From the NCBI GenBank assembly GCA_949825045.1, contig OX463808.1, forward strand, positions 32,115,674 through 32,179,673: DNA of 64,000 nt, written 5' to 3'. Shown one piece after another: positions 22,144 to 33,099 of the stretch (the stretch's first letter is position 1; every line of letters starts with the position of its first letter). The notes beneath the pieces were generated by a model, which had not been told where the DNA came from, did no database searches, and saw only the letters and a list, made by a program, of their open reading frames with translations. A program made the position numbers and the translations under genes. Origin of the DNA: Argyresthia goedartella (taxonomy: Eukaryota; Arthropoda; Insecta; Lepidoptera; Argyresthiidae).

Positions 22144-24104
22144 GACGCCAAACAACTTGAACAAATGACCTTGCATGCGCAGAAACCGATTCTAAGGGCC
22201 GGGGTATGCGGTGCGGGGCGCGGCGTGCGGAGGGAGCATCGCATCGACCGCGCCAAGCCACGCTATTGGTAGATCAGTCGACCATCGCTTCCCGCTTTGA
22301 GTTCACGTCTCGTCGCTACCCAATACACTTGCGTGCAGTGAAATTACGACTAAAAATGCCTCGACGGCCGAACGTAGTTTTAAAAAGGCAAGCCAGAAAT
22401 ATGGTATACGATGTATATTGCTTTTTAAAGAGAGAAGGAACACCTGATATTGAAACCGTGAAACAGACATCGGAAGCAACTAAAACATCGGTGAGTACGG
22501 TAAGAAGAATAATCAGCGATTGTAAAAACTCCGACTTGCTCAAGGTGTTCCGGACTCCGGGGAAGAAAAGAAGTGGGAAGAAAAAAGTCACCGAAATTGA
22601 CAGTTTCGATCAATCAGTCATCAAAAGGTGCATACATAATTTCCACGTAACGGATGGTGAATTACCTACAGCCGTAAAACTCCGTAAAAAATTAAAGGAA
22701 GACATAGATTTTAACGGATCCGTAACCAGTTTACGAAGAATTTTACATGGATTAGGTTTTCGATGGAAGAAAACAGAAAACAATCGCAAAATATTGATCG
22801 AGAAGAACAATATCCGATTACTGCGAATCGAATATCTTCAAAAAATTCGCAAGTACAGGGAAGAAAGAAGACCAATAATTTACACAGACGAGTCCTATGT
22901 CGACTCATCGCATGCTAGTTCCATATCATGGGCTGATGGATCAAATAAGGGCTTAAAAAAAACAATTTCTAAAGGGCAACGGGTAGTCATTGTACACGCA
23001 GGTTCCGAAGCAGGTTTTATACCCAATGCCCTTTTAGTGTTTAAAGCCGGAACAAAATCGGGTGACTATCACGATAATATGAATTTCACAAATTATGAAA
23101 AATGGCTTCGTTGTCAACTACTACCAAATCTGCCACCTAATTCAGTCGTAGTAGTTGACAACGCGTCTTACCACAATAAGCAGTCCGATCCCGCCCCAAC
23201 CACAAACTCAAGAAAAGCAGACATGCAAAAATGGTTGCAAGAAAAAGGCGTTCAGTTCGATGAAAGTATGTTAAAACCACAGCTGTATAACTTGATAAGA
23301 CTACATAAACAGCAACACAAATCATATAGCATTGATAAGATTTTAACTGATCACGGCCATTCAGTCCTTCGCTTACCTCCATACCATCCTGATCTCAATC
23401 CCATTGAAATGGCTTGGGCAGCCATTAAAGGATATGTCGGTAGCAGAAATGTCAAATGGAACATTACCAAAGTTATAGATCTGGTAAAGGAGAAAGTTGC
23501 TAATATGGGCAAAAGCGAATGGGAAAAATTATGCCAAAAAGTTATAGAGATTGAAACAGAATATATAAAGAGTGATCATGTTGTAGATTTGGTAACTGAC
23601 CAATTTATTATTTTGGTTGGTGATGACAGCGACTCGGAGGATGATGATGATGATGACGATGAGGACGAGATTGATTCTGATTATGAAAATTTCGATGACG
23701 AAGAACCAAGACCTAGCACAAGCTCTGCTTCTACTGGACAAGGTTACGACTTGATGGAAGGCATATCTTATTTACCTCAAGACTAAGTTTAGTTATTTAC
23801 CAATAAAGCCGACAAATACCGCTAATTAAGTATAGTTTTATTTTGATAGTCATACCCACAAACCATTAAATCTAGTTGGACTCAGCACATGTACCTACTT
23901 CTTGTCTCATGCATGTGCATTTCCATGTGCATTTCCATTTGAAGCATTTCCGAACACACATACAAAATTGATCTACCTCTAAAGAAGGAATTAAATTGTA
24001 GACGTAGGAATGAGAATTTCAAATGCGCCGATTTTTTTGCACGTAATTGTACATGCGCAAACTTTTCCCCACCACGTCACATTTTGTCCAAGATGTTTGG
24101 CGTC
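22144..24104 (+). mobile_element. Complete Tc1/mariner-superfamily (DD82E-type) transposon
   Basis: Terminal inverted repeats GACGCCAAACAACTTGAACA (22144 on) and, at 24083-24104, its complement match at 20 of 22 positions and enclose a single intact transposase. The element is 1961 bp. The right end is followed by TA; on the left the bases are AAT, so a clean TA target duplication is not visible and the ends may extend a few bases. Subterminal ATGCGCA and TGCGCATG occur at both ends. Confidence 0.8.
22356..23786 (+). CDS. IS630/Tc1/mariner transposase, intact, D-D-82-E
   Basis: From ATG 22356 (context AAAAATGC) the protein has 476 residues, and the frame is open further upstream to 22206. 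I prefer 22356 because the 50 residues before it are GC-rich and unlike the rest. The N-terminus has helix-turn-helix-like segments (about 20-60 and 85-165). The DDE core reads IIYTDESYVDSSH (D178), VVVVDNASYHNK (D268) and LPPYHPDLNPIEMAW (E351). Spacing is 89 then 82 residues, longer than the 34-41 of classic mariner and Tc1. From memory, a DD82E group called Sailor has been described; I cannot check membership. The tail (about 430-455) is a run of Asp/Glu. AATAAA follows at 23801. It would catalyse cut-and-paste transposition. An intact frame amid decayed neighbours suggests recent activity or selection. Confidence 0.85.
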   Translation: MPRRPNVVLKRQARNMVYDVYCFLKREGTPDIETVKQTSEATKTSVSTVRRIISDCKNSDLLKVFRTPGKKRSGKKKVTEIDSFDQSVIKRCIHNFHVTDGELPTAVKLRKKLKEDIDFNGSVTSLRRILHGLGFRWKKTENNRKILIEKNNIRLLRIEYLQKIRKYREERRPIIYTDESYVDSSHASSISWADGSNKGLKKTISKGQRVVIVHAGSEAGFIPNALLVFKAGTKSGDYHDNMNFTNYEKWLRCQLLPNLPPNSVVVVDNASYHNKQSDPAPTTNSRKADMQKWLQEKGVQFDESMLKPQLYNLIRLHKQQHKSYSIDKILTDHGHSVLRLPPYHPDLNPIEMAWAAIKGYVGSRNVKWNITKVIDLVKEKVANMGKSEWEKLCQKVIEIETEYIKSDHVVDLVTDQFIILVGDDSDSEDDDDDDDEDEIDSDYENFDDEEPRPSTSSASTGQGYDLMEGISYLPQD

Positions 24105-24349
24105 TATTGTACATGAAATTTAGAGTTTGGATGCTGTTTTTTTTATAAAAAAATTGACGATATATTTTTAGGCTGTGACATATACAGTGGTTGGTGGCTA
24201 CATTAGCACACATTTTTTGTGGTGCAAGTGAAACTTTGTAGGTATTCTTTTTAGTTTTAAAACAGAACTCCGAGAGAGCGTTTGTTTGTTTTAGTGTATT
24301 TTAGATTGTAATATGAATATGGAAACTTTTTTATTATTCTTTATTTCTT
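24105..24349. other. No gene recognised
   Basis: AT-rich spacer between the DNA transposon and the 3' end of the CR1-like copy. It includes a poly-T run near 24136. Confidence 0.5.
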
Positions 24350-25712
24350 TATTCTTTATTCTTTATTGCACAGAAATCTTAATAGTAAGGTAACAAAACA
24401 TTTTAAGAGCAAAGGCGAGCTTATCTCTAAAGAGAGATTTCTACCAGCAAACCTAGGCAGGACAGGAAAAATTGTGCAACAGGAGAGTCCTAGTGCGCAA
24501 TAAAACTGTACACATCTAATAATTGTTTACAACTAAAACATAATAAATGATATAATAAAAAAATGAATGAATGAAAAAAAAAATGATATAGTAAATGATT
24601 TACACTAAATAAAATACAAAAGCAAAAAATAAAATATATATCAAACATATACTACTTATATATACATATATAAAAGTACCTATCACGAAAGAGAAAGGAA
24701 ATGCTCTTTCAATCTTGTCTTAAAAGTGAAAATTGAGGGACTATCTCTAATAGCGCAGGGAAGTGCGTTCCACAGTCGGATCGCCGTTAACCTAAACGAG
24801 TGTTTGTAAGCGGCAGTGTTATGCCGAGGAGTAGAAAGAAGAGACATCGTGTGGGATCTCCGGTTGCTATGCCTGGAGGAAATAAACTCGAAACGTTCTC
24901 GAAGATATGAGGGGTAGCGGGGATTTCGCAAAATGTTGAACAGATAGGAGAGAACGTGCATATCACGACGAAATCGGATCGGAAGCCACCCCAACTCCTT
25001 GCGATAATGTGAGACATGGTCATACTTGCGCAGCCCGAAGACAAACCGAATCCCGAGGTTTTGAAGTCGTTCGAGTTTGTTCAGTTGTTCTTCGTTCGCA
25101 CCGATCCAGCAAACATCCGCATAGTCGATTAAAGGTAGTAGGAGGGACTGGGCAAGGGTAATTTTAGTCTGCTGCGGCAGGAAGTGCTGCAATCTCCGTA
25201 GGGAGTGAAATGACGCAAAGACTCGTCTGCTGACCTCACAAACATGGGGCGACCAGGACAACAATTTATCAAATACAACCCCAAGATTCTTGGCCTTCTC
25301 GCTGTATGAAATTATGTTACCATCATACACTATAGGGTCGACGGGCATTTTCTGAACTAGGTTATGAGTGACGAGTACCCAAAATCATGGCCTGCGATTT
25401 GCCCGGGTTGACAAGCAGACCATATGAGGTAGCCCATTTCCTGATGTTATCGAGATCAGCGTTCAACGCCTCTACTGTCAGATTCACATCACACGGAGAG
25501 AAGTGCCGATATATTTGAAGGTCATCTGCGTACAGATGATAAGAAGAGGTAAGAACGTCAGAGATGGAGTTAATGAATACCGAGAAGAGGAGAGGAGAAA
25601 GGATTCCTCCCTGCGGAACACCTGCGGAGAGATCACACCAGTCCGTTGAGATTTCCTCAGACTTAATGCGTTGCTGGCGATCTCTCAGGTAGGAGTCAAA
25701 CCAGCGAGCAGA
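24350..25712 (-). pseudogene. CR1-like LINE, 5'-truncated second copy
   Basis: The same family as 18436-21710, on the opposite strand. From 25712 the RT starts at FDSYLRDRQQRIKSEE and reads CDLSAGVPQGGILSPLLFSV and LYADDLQIYRHF. An indel near 25350 shifts to frame 25348-24683 (NIISYSEKAKNLGVVFDKLL to TFKTRLKEHFLSLS). The 3' UTR carries the hairpin (24423-24438) and ends TGTGCAATAAAG with an (AATAAAG)n-like tail. Its C-terminus supplies the residues damaged in the first copy. Confidence 0.9.
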
Positions 25713-25891
25713 TTATTCCTATGAGCCTTGAATATAACATTCGAAATTGTTTTTACTTTGGTTAATCTTTCGGTAAAAAACTTTAGTTTTGATAATTACC
25801 ACAGCGGCGTTTTGTCTTTATCTCGCGGATAAAAAACAAATATATATACAGCGTTTTAGAAAATTGAAAATTTTTCTGGTAAATTATCATA

Positions 25892-26879
25892 ATGTCACAA
25901 GACCACATCATTGACATGGAGGACGTCGACGCCACGTCACTGACATCTAGTGTCGAAGTTGTAACGCGACGAAAAGAACATTCCTCGTATCTTCAAGGAC
26001 TTAGTGCCGATAAAAATAAAGTGACGACTGAATCTCCAGAATCTATGGATATTTCCCACTGTAGGAGTTTGTCTAACCTCCTATCTTGGAATATTAAATA
26101 CTTTGGAAAAACATCAGTGAGGGACTTCATCGAGAAGGTGGAGGAGCTGAGCGTAGCGAGGCAAATCAATGAAGAAATGCTAATTCGCTGCTTCATAGAC
26201 CTCCTAGGTGAAGTACCGCTCAAGTGGTTCAGGACAAAACGAAATGTTATTAAAACATGAATTGATTTAAAAAAAAGCTCTCCTGGAAAGATTTGAGAAT
26301 AGGGACTTCTACCTAGAAGTAGAAGACCAAATACGAAACTACAAACAGCCTATGGAAATTTCCATGGATGATTATGTCACGCATATAATAGACTTATACA
26401 ACAAACTGCCGACAGAGCACATGTCTGATGAAAAATTTTTCGAACTAGTAAAACGAAATATATCTAAAAAATACCAAAGCTCCTTGATTTTTGGTAATGT
26501 GAAAAAGATAGACGATTTGTTGGGATATGGAAGGAGAATTGACAGGTACGCGGTAAGTGAGGTTGAAACATCATATTCCTCACCACCACTGTCCCTGCCC
26601 CCCCAAGTTCACGTAGTGTCTAATGATGATTTATGCCTCAAATGCAAAAATAATCTTATACCCGTATGCTTTAATTGCGGTAACCTAAACGTGACTACCA
26701 AATTATCTAGCAAGTGTAAATCACAGTCCAGCAGAAAAACAGAAACATACGTACTTCCACAAACAACCCAGTACCACAACAGTCCTCGAATCCTGAATTT
26801 GAATAATGGTCCTGATAATACCCGAACTAATACTAGTCGTCAATTTTACCGTAATAAAAATCAAAGTTCAAAAAACTAA
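25892..26879 (+). pseudogene. Ty3/gypsy gag, one frameshift
   Basis: MSQDHIIDMEDVDATSLTSS starts a capsid with NIKYFGKTSVRDFIEKVEEL, LIRCFIDLLGEVPLKWFR and, past a stop near 26260, MDDYVTHIIDLYNKLP and KKYQSSLIFGNVKKIDDLL. This is retrotransposon-gag type (PF03732-like). The C-terminal CLKCKNN...PVCFNCGN is an irregular Cys cluster rather than a clear CCHC knuckle. A frameshift lies between 26260 and 26352. Confidence 0.8.
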
Positions 26880-27815
26880 ACCCAGCACCGGAAAATTCGA
26901 TTGTAAGGAATAGTCAGAATGGTTAGATTTAGTTCGCAGATTTTTCAATAATTTGGATCAAAATGTTTTTCCGGTGCAGTCAGGCAACGACAATTAAGAA
27001 AGACCCTACACTGATATTACGATAGAAAACCAAAAATGTCTTGCATTACTCGATAGTGGCGCTAACGTAAATATTATCGGGAACAACGCACCTGCTCTCT
27101 TGCTAAAGCCAGGAGGCAGGTTTGATTGAGAGGTACCATCAGCTGTTTTTGCACAGGCTGTTGAAGATGAATCTAAAGGGAGATTCATCTTCAACAGCCT
27201 GTGCAAAAACAGCTGATGGTTCCTCTCAATCAGTTATTGGTAGTATGACTATTATGATAAACTGGAATGATTTGACATTCCCTATAACATTTGACGTCTC
27301 CCCATCTATAAAAACAAATTTTATCCTGGGTACAGAATTTTGGATTAAGTCTGGATTGAGATCTAGTAAAGAATATAAACCTATCAAGTATCTTATTAAC
27401 CCTAGAGCTGCTGATCTAAATATTGGAGTAATTGAAAGAATGAATGAAGAACCTGTTAATTTTCCCTACACCCAAGTCTGTTAAAGATGTTCGTAGTTTC
27501 TTAGGCCTCGCGTCATATTACCGTCGTTTTATAAACAATTTTTCTAATATTGCAGCACCATTGTCTCGCCTTACAAGTGTTAAAATAACTCATTTCATTT
27601 GGTCCACTGAAGCAGACCAAGCTTTTAAAGAATTGAAAAAAGCGTTAACTTCAGCTCCTATTTTACAACCACCAGATTTTGACAAACCGTTTTCCATCCA
27701 TTGCGACGCCAGTTCCTTTGGTTTCGGCGCCGCATTAGTACAAAAAGACAAAACCGACAAAGAACACCCTGTAGCATATTTTACAAGAACTGTGAAAGTC
27801 TAAGGTGGCTTTACA
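26880..27815 (+). pseudogene. Ty3/gypsy protease joined to RNase H; RT palm deleted
   Basis: The protease reads CLALLDSGANVNIIG (catalytic Asp kept, about 27040). It is broken by a 58-bp inverted duplication at 27124-27181, then resumes as DSSSTACAKTADGSSQSVIG and ends FILGTEFWIKSGL. Near 27440 the sequence jumps to FPTPKSVKDVRSFLGLASYY, the end of the RT thumb. The RT fingers and the YxDD palm are therefore missing, an internal deletion of roughly 500 bp. RNase H follows with SIHCDASSFGFGAALVQKD and ends at a stop at 27801. Confidence 0.8.
27124..27231. repeat. 51-bp inverted duplication (fold-back) within protease coding
   Basis: Arm 27124-27174 is the reverse complement of 27181-27231 with one mismatch, separated by AAAGGG. 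The right arm encodes the expected protease sequence (SSTACAKTADG), so the left arm is the added copy. The insertion is 58 bp and shifts the frame. Confidence 0.95.
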
Positions 27816-28079
27816 AATTAGACAACCCAACTGGACGCTTAGCACGATGGGCTACAAGACTCTCACAATTTTCATTTGACATCATCCATAAAAGGGTTAA
27901 TTCCACAGTGTACCTGACGCCTTAAGTAGAATTAGAATCGAAATGCTTAGTGGATCAGACTGTTTAAATGATGAATAGTATAATAAAACATTTAGAGGCG
28001 CTACGGAGACTCCGGAAAAGTATCAAAATTTCACGATTTATGACAACAAACTTTACCGTTATTGAAAACCAAAATTTAA

Positions 28080-29196
28080 CATTTTAGGCTCTTATTCTTG
28101 GATAGATGTAGTTCCACCGGCACTTCAAGAAAATTTAGTTCTAAATTCTCATGAAGACCCTCTAGCAGCATATTTAGAACCCCTTAAAACATTTAAAAAA
28201 TTACAAGTTTATTACTTTTGGCCGAACAAGTTTTTAGACATAAAATCTATTATTGATAAATGCGATACCTGCAAAGCCTATAAATCAAACAACAAACCAC
28301 CAAGAGGTCATAAGACCCATCAGAAAAGAGTCAAAGCGCCGATGCAAGTCCTGAGTATTGATCTAGTTGGCCCCCTGTCAAAAAGCTACTCAGGACACAT
28401 TTACCTGTTGACTGTTGTGGACACCTTTTCCAAGTATGTTTGGTTTTACCCACTAAAAAAAGCTAACACTGCAGCCATAGTGAAGTTCTTAGAAAACAAC
28501 ATATTCCTTACCTTTGGCGTTCCCCACTCTTTCATAACCGACAATGGTAGTCAGTTTATATCGAAAGAGTTTGAAGTTTTTGCCAAGAAATATAATATCC
28601 CCATACTTTTTAGAAACTGCGTTTACTTTCCACAAAATAACCCTGTAGAGCGACATAACAAGACAATTGAGACTGCAATTGCCTCATATGTTGGTAATAA
28701 TCACAGAACATGGACTAAACTCTTAAATTAGATTCAAACCGCGCTTAATAGTCATGTCAGCTTAGCACATAGATATTCTCCATATTTTCTGATGTTTGGT
28801 AGGGAATTCATCCTGGACGGTAGATTTCAAAGACTTCTGAATGTAGAAAACCTGGATAGTATTGACACCGAGGATTTCGAACAATGGACTACCAAACTTA
28901 AAGATCTGACAAAAATATTTGAAGACGTGCAAACGCATCTGGCGCAAGCTTACCAGCAAAACGCAAAAAGATATAATTTGAGACGGTCTATCGTCCATTA
29001 CAATGAGGGTGATATTGTTTGGCGTCGCTCTCATGTACAATCAGACGCCGCCAAATTCTTTAGCAATAAAGTAGCTCCCAGATTTGTAAAGTCATTAGTG
29101 CTCAAAAAGAACTCTGACAATACCTACATTCTGGGAAACCTAGACGGTACTAAAGCTGGATTATTTCATGTAAGTGACATTATAAAAAACGTATGA
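28080..29196 (+). pseudogene. Ty3/gypsy integrase, nearly complete, one stop
   Basis: The zinc-binding region ends IIDKCDTCKAYK; its first His pair is partly lost (NSHEDPLAAYLEP, where a second His is expected). The core holds VLSIDLVGPLSKSYSG (D), FITDNGSQFISKEF (D) and NPVERHNKTIETA (E), so the DDE triad is intact. A TAG at 28729 (TKLLN*IQTALN) interrupts it. The C-terminal part HRYSPYFLMFGREF, YNEGDIVWRRSH and FHVSDIIKNV ends at 29196. Stops in the 27816-28330 stretch separate it from RNase H. Confidence 0.85.
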
Positions 29197-29586
29197 GGTA
29201 TAATTGATTAACTGCTCGGAGAAAGATAAAAATACTATGTTTTTACTACATTATGTTGAATTTTCTTTTCAGTGAGATTTATAAATTGTGCCATGTGCAT
29301 GTCATAACATAAAAAGTATTAATAATAAAACAATTATATATAAAAAATAAAAATAATTACTTACTTGATTTTTGCGTTGAATATACTCCGTCTTCATATA
29401 GGCGACGTTTTCTTCTTTCTTCTTCTTGAGGGGCATAAACCTACCAGTATATTGATAATAATAGACTTACCCAGTTTTTTTTTAATTTATGGGAAACTAA
29501 TTATGCTTTTATTGCCTACGCTTTGTATTTGTCCATGTTTTAGATAAAGTAATAATAGTAAATAATTAATTATCAGCACCTGCTCT
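29197..29586. other. No gene recognised
   Basis: AT-rich sequence downstream of the integrase. On the minus strand a CAA|GTAAGTAA donor-like site at about 29357 follows a short open stretch, but no exon can be supported. A 3' LTR of the gypsy element could lie here, but I see no repeat partner. Confidence 0.4.
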
Positions 29587-29786
29587 TTATTTCATGTCCT
29601 GCAAAAGTCGTTTCTTCTCCTCTTCCGTGTTGTGGTTAGCCATATATAGCATATTCCCCTTCTTTAGCTGGTAACCGAAAACATGATACTCCTTAATAAA
29701 ACCCTAACCGTAAGCATAACTTTAAACGTCTCATCATGGTGCACTCCTCAATATCCCTATCCTGGCACTCAATATCAATTTTCTTG
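29587..29786 (-). pseudogene. Coding-like fragment of unknown origin
   Basis: On the minus strand INKKIDIECQDRDIEECTMM, RRLKLCLRLG, then after a one-base shift FIKEYHVFGYQLKKGNMLYM, ANHNTEEEKKRLLQDMK and TAA. Amino-acid composition looks like real protein. I do not recognise it. It could be a processed pseudogene or the last exon of a gene with one sequencing or mutational indel. Confidence 0.35.
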
Positions 29787-30530
29787 TTAATACAGATTTA
29801 TGTACGTATCCGATCAGCGTTTTCGAATCGGTGATTTTAGAATTAAAAATTTTATTTTTCTTCTAATACTTTTGTAATTGTGACAACTTTTCTCTATTGT
29901 CAATTTTTGGCTAGAGTAGGTTATTGTGACTAAATTTAAATTGGGTTTAGGTTAGGTTGGGTTGGAACTTCTAAAAAGCAAAACTGGAGCGAGCGCAGCG
30001 CAGTGGAGCGAGCATATGCAAATAAAAACAAAATGTATCTAAAAAATACCCCCTCTACCTTTTGATTCTAAATTTGGCCTCGTTAATAAAGTCGAAAATA
30101 AGCACTTTAGAAAAAAGTTTATTTAACAAAATAGGTTTGTTTCAATAATATGAATAATCTCCTATCAAAATAAGAACAAATACTCAACAAACAAAAAAAC
30201 ATCAAAAAAGTCTAAGTATATCTTTCCGCATACTCTTTCCTTCATGCTGACCTTCTACATCTCAGGACTTTGATATTGTGTGTCTGTCTGTATGCTTACT
30301 TATATTTCAAATATACAAATATTAACCATTTTAGTTATTTGTTTGTCTTTTTGCGCCTGTTTGTGTGTCTGACTGTGCCTGTTTTTTAACGCTTTTTTAA
30401 CACTTTTTCGCATTCTCTAGTGTATAAGATATGGTGAGGAGAAGAGGAGGAGGAATAGGGAGGGGGAAGGTGGAGGACGAGGAGGAGTAAGCTCCTCTAG
30501 GGAAATTGAGGTGGACGTCATTGTGGAGCC

Positions 30531-32146
30531 ATGTCCCTTGGAGCCTCCGACGCCGGCTCGACGAGCCACGACCCACGGCGGGAATACCGACAGCCGAGGG
30601 AGGGTCGCAGCGAAAGGCAGGGAGAGCCATGCAGAATGCCAGAGGAGCAGCAGCGGTAATATGTTTTGTTTGTTTATTGCTTTAAATTGTATGTTTTACT
30701 TGTTTTGTTCTTTTAATTATTTTTGTATGTATGTTTTGTTGTTTGTGTTATTGGAGATGAATAAATTTACTTATATTCTATTCTTTTTTGTATACTTTTT
30801 ATTTTTATAATTTTGTTCATTCTTTCAGATTTTACTGCGGTAATATTGTCAGAGGCGGACTCCCAGAGGGAGAACCGTTGGAGTCCCTCTTGCACATTAA
30901 GCGCCAGCGGATCTGGGATCCCCTCCAATCCCTGATCACAATACACGAGATGCCGCCTGCTTCCTCCGCTTTGTTGGCGCCATCACCAGTGATGTAAGAA
31001 ACATTTTTTTAGCGTAGTCTATACTGTGTTTTTTTTTTAATTATTTTTTTAAGATATTCCAACTATATGTTCGTAAAAAGCTCTGTGTTTAAAAAAAATC
31101 ACATATATTTGAACATGTTATTTGTTATCTTACCATTGCTAATTTATTTTATTGATATTTTAATAAGTATTATTTTTTTACAAGTAAACATTTTTGTATG
31201 AAGCCAGGCTACTTCAAACTTCAAATAGGTACCGACCCTAAAATTTTGGTTTTTCGTGTACTGTAATGTAATGTTTCGTGTAATGATAATTTAATTACAA
31301 ACAACAAATGCTTTTGACACAATATAGTAAATAGCGTAGTAGCGTTTCTGAGATAATTCAGTTTAAATATGTAATTTAGTCATTTATCTAGTAGTTTTAA
31401 TTTTTATTCTAATACGGTTCGATAATTGTCAAATTTATATATTTATGTAATTTCTGATTACAATATACATTAAATTGTATTTTGTATATGACTATTGAAC
31501 ATAAAATAAAAAACACAAAAAATACAGAGAATTAATTTGCAAAGGCAAGCTTATCTCTAAAAAGACATCTCTTCCATCAAACCCATGATGTAACCCCATA
31601 ATTGTAAACTATTTTTTAAACATCTGTCATATCTACCAAAGATCAGAATTTCAAAGTCGCATCCATACTTTTTTCGCCAGTGGTATTTCTGTTTGTATGA
31701 AGAAATTGATCATTTTCAACTCTTCAAAACTTCTTGTTTCTAGTATGCTAATTAGATAGTGTTCATTGAATTAGTTAGGTAATTCAATGTAGTTTTTGAA
31801 TTAGTTAGTTAATTTAATGTAGTTTTTGAATTTATTGACCATTTTCAGCAAATATGTCAAGCCCATAATTTTACTATGTGACTGAAGAGGTGTTTAATAT
31901 CGGGTCATACACACCAACGACAAATATATCTGTATAGGGTTCTTGATTTAACTAGATAAAGACCTAAAATCTCTAAATTAGCTTAGACAAGCCACTGTAG
32001 TCACAAAGAGGGTCTAGAAATAAGCTGACAACATAACCTATTTTAGAACACTTTTTTTATAATGTTATTTTAAGGTCATGGCTTTAAAACAATTTTTGTC
32101 TTAATTTTTCCATAGGACCATGTCATGTGTATATGTAACTGTGTAA
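30531..32146 (+). CDS. Candidate three-exon gene, 106-residue product, unknown
   Basis: Exon 1 (30531-30655) opens GCCATGT: MSLGASDAGSTSHDPRREYR, ends CG|GTAATA. Exon 2 (30829-30993) follows TTCTTTCAG: FYCGNIVRGGLPEGEPLESL, LHIKRQRIWDPLQSLITIHE, and ends AT|GTAAGAA. Exon 3 (32116-32146) follows TTTTTCCATAG, adds TMSCVYVTV and a stop, with AATAAA 17 bases later (32163). Phases join in one frame across all three. The exons are GC-rich in AT-rich DNA. A competing reading keeps exon 1 open from an acceptor-like TTCTCTAG at 30413-30420 (RREIEVDVIVEPCPLEPP...) and terminates in exon 2 (SGSGIPSNP). No domain is recognised. Intron 2 holds a CR1 fragment. Confidence 0.35.
31535..31590 (-). repeat. 3' UTR fragment of the CR1-like LINE family
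   Basis: GCAAAGGCAAGCTTATCTCT and TCTTCCATCAAACC match the minus-strand 3' UTRs at 24415 and 52740. The hairpin is present with one mispair (31553-31568). It lies inside intron 2 of the candidate gene. Confidence 0.7.
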
Positions 32147-32169
32147 ATAAGATAATGTTGTAAATAAAA

Positions 32170-33062
32170 CCAAAAATTCAAGCTGTTCCTGTGTTTAATT
32201 TTGAAAATTCAATAGTTTTTGACAAAAATGAGAAGAAAAAATCCCTATTTTCAGAATACTTTCTTTGCTCACACCTAGACTGCTTGACCAAGCCTAGCTT
32301 ATGTTACATTATTAGAAAGTATGTTTAATGCAGTTTTCAAATATATACAGGTTGTTTCTATTAAATAAGTAGTTTACGCCTCTTGGAGGCTAGAAGCAAG
32401 CGCGGGGCGCGCGGCCCGCCACCTGTGGTGCGCACGATTTGCGCCGCGGCAAGTGACCCTAGATGCGGTTGCGAGGCGTGTGGCAAGGGAAGGGTTAACG
32501 CTTGGCTTATCGAGTAGTTCGAAGTAAGTTGACAAGAAAGGGGCCATAGAACGTGGTTGGTTCGGAGAAGCGAGGTCGGGTCAGGTTTTTTTGTCGCATT
32601 CCTGCGAAATGTGTAGGGATCAGAGCCGATTTGGTTGCGCGCTGAATAAATTATGAATAACTTAATATTGGAAGGTTCTTATGGAACTATACGGAGAAAG
32701 CTAATGTGTTGACTGCAAATATACAATTGCGTTTGATTGTTACGATGTGGTGAGTTTGACATCACGGGTTTGACTATCACTCCAGTGATCTTTGTCTAAG
32801 ACGCTAGCGGTCGGGCAAGCTTTATTAATCACAACCGCTTTTATAGCCAGCGATCGACAAATTTTGTGTATCGGCAATATCAAATGACTTGAGTGATGAC
32901 CGACGGTTGATCATTGAAACTATGCATATACAAAATTGTAGAACAGCGGGCGTGCATGGCATGGTTGATTGAAATTAGACCCTGTGTAGTTAGTGATAAG
33001 AGGCTAGCGCTTGAGCAGATTGTGTCACGCAAAGGACGCCATTTTTTCAGACATGTGGGGCC
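32170..33062. other. No gene recognised
   Basis: AT-rich up to 32380, then a GC-rich patch (32395-32480, GCGGGGCGCGCGGCCCGCC) and mixed sequence. No conserved coding blocks on either strand. It may be upstream LTR or promoter sequence for the TATA/initiator at 33063. Confidence 0.4.
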
Positions 33063-33099
33063 TATAAATACGAGCGCGTGGGTGGGGGAGGCATTCAGT
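33063..33099 (+). promoter_or_regulatory. TATA box plus arthropod initiator
   Basis: TATAAATA at 33063-33070 and TCAGT at 33095-33099 (ATTCAGTC) are about 32 bp apart, near the spacing of an arthropod core promoter. Downstream to 34400 there is no recognisable ORF, which would fit an LTR R-U5 and leader. Confidence 0.45.

Noticed and set aside
22206..22355. Upstream 50-codon extension of the transposase
   Set aside because: GC-rich, Arg-rich and unlike the remainder; the later ATG has better context and fits usual transposase starts.
29940..29965. Interstitial TTAGG telomere repeat
   Set aside because: Only two to three imperfect units (TTTAGGTTAGGTTGGG), not more than expected in such sequence.
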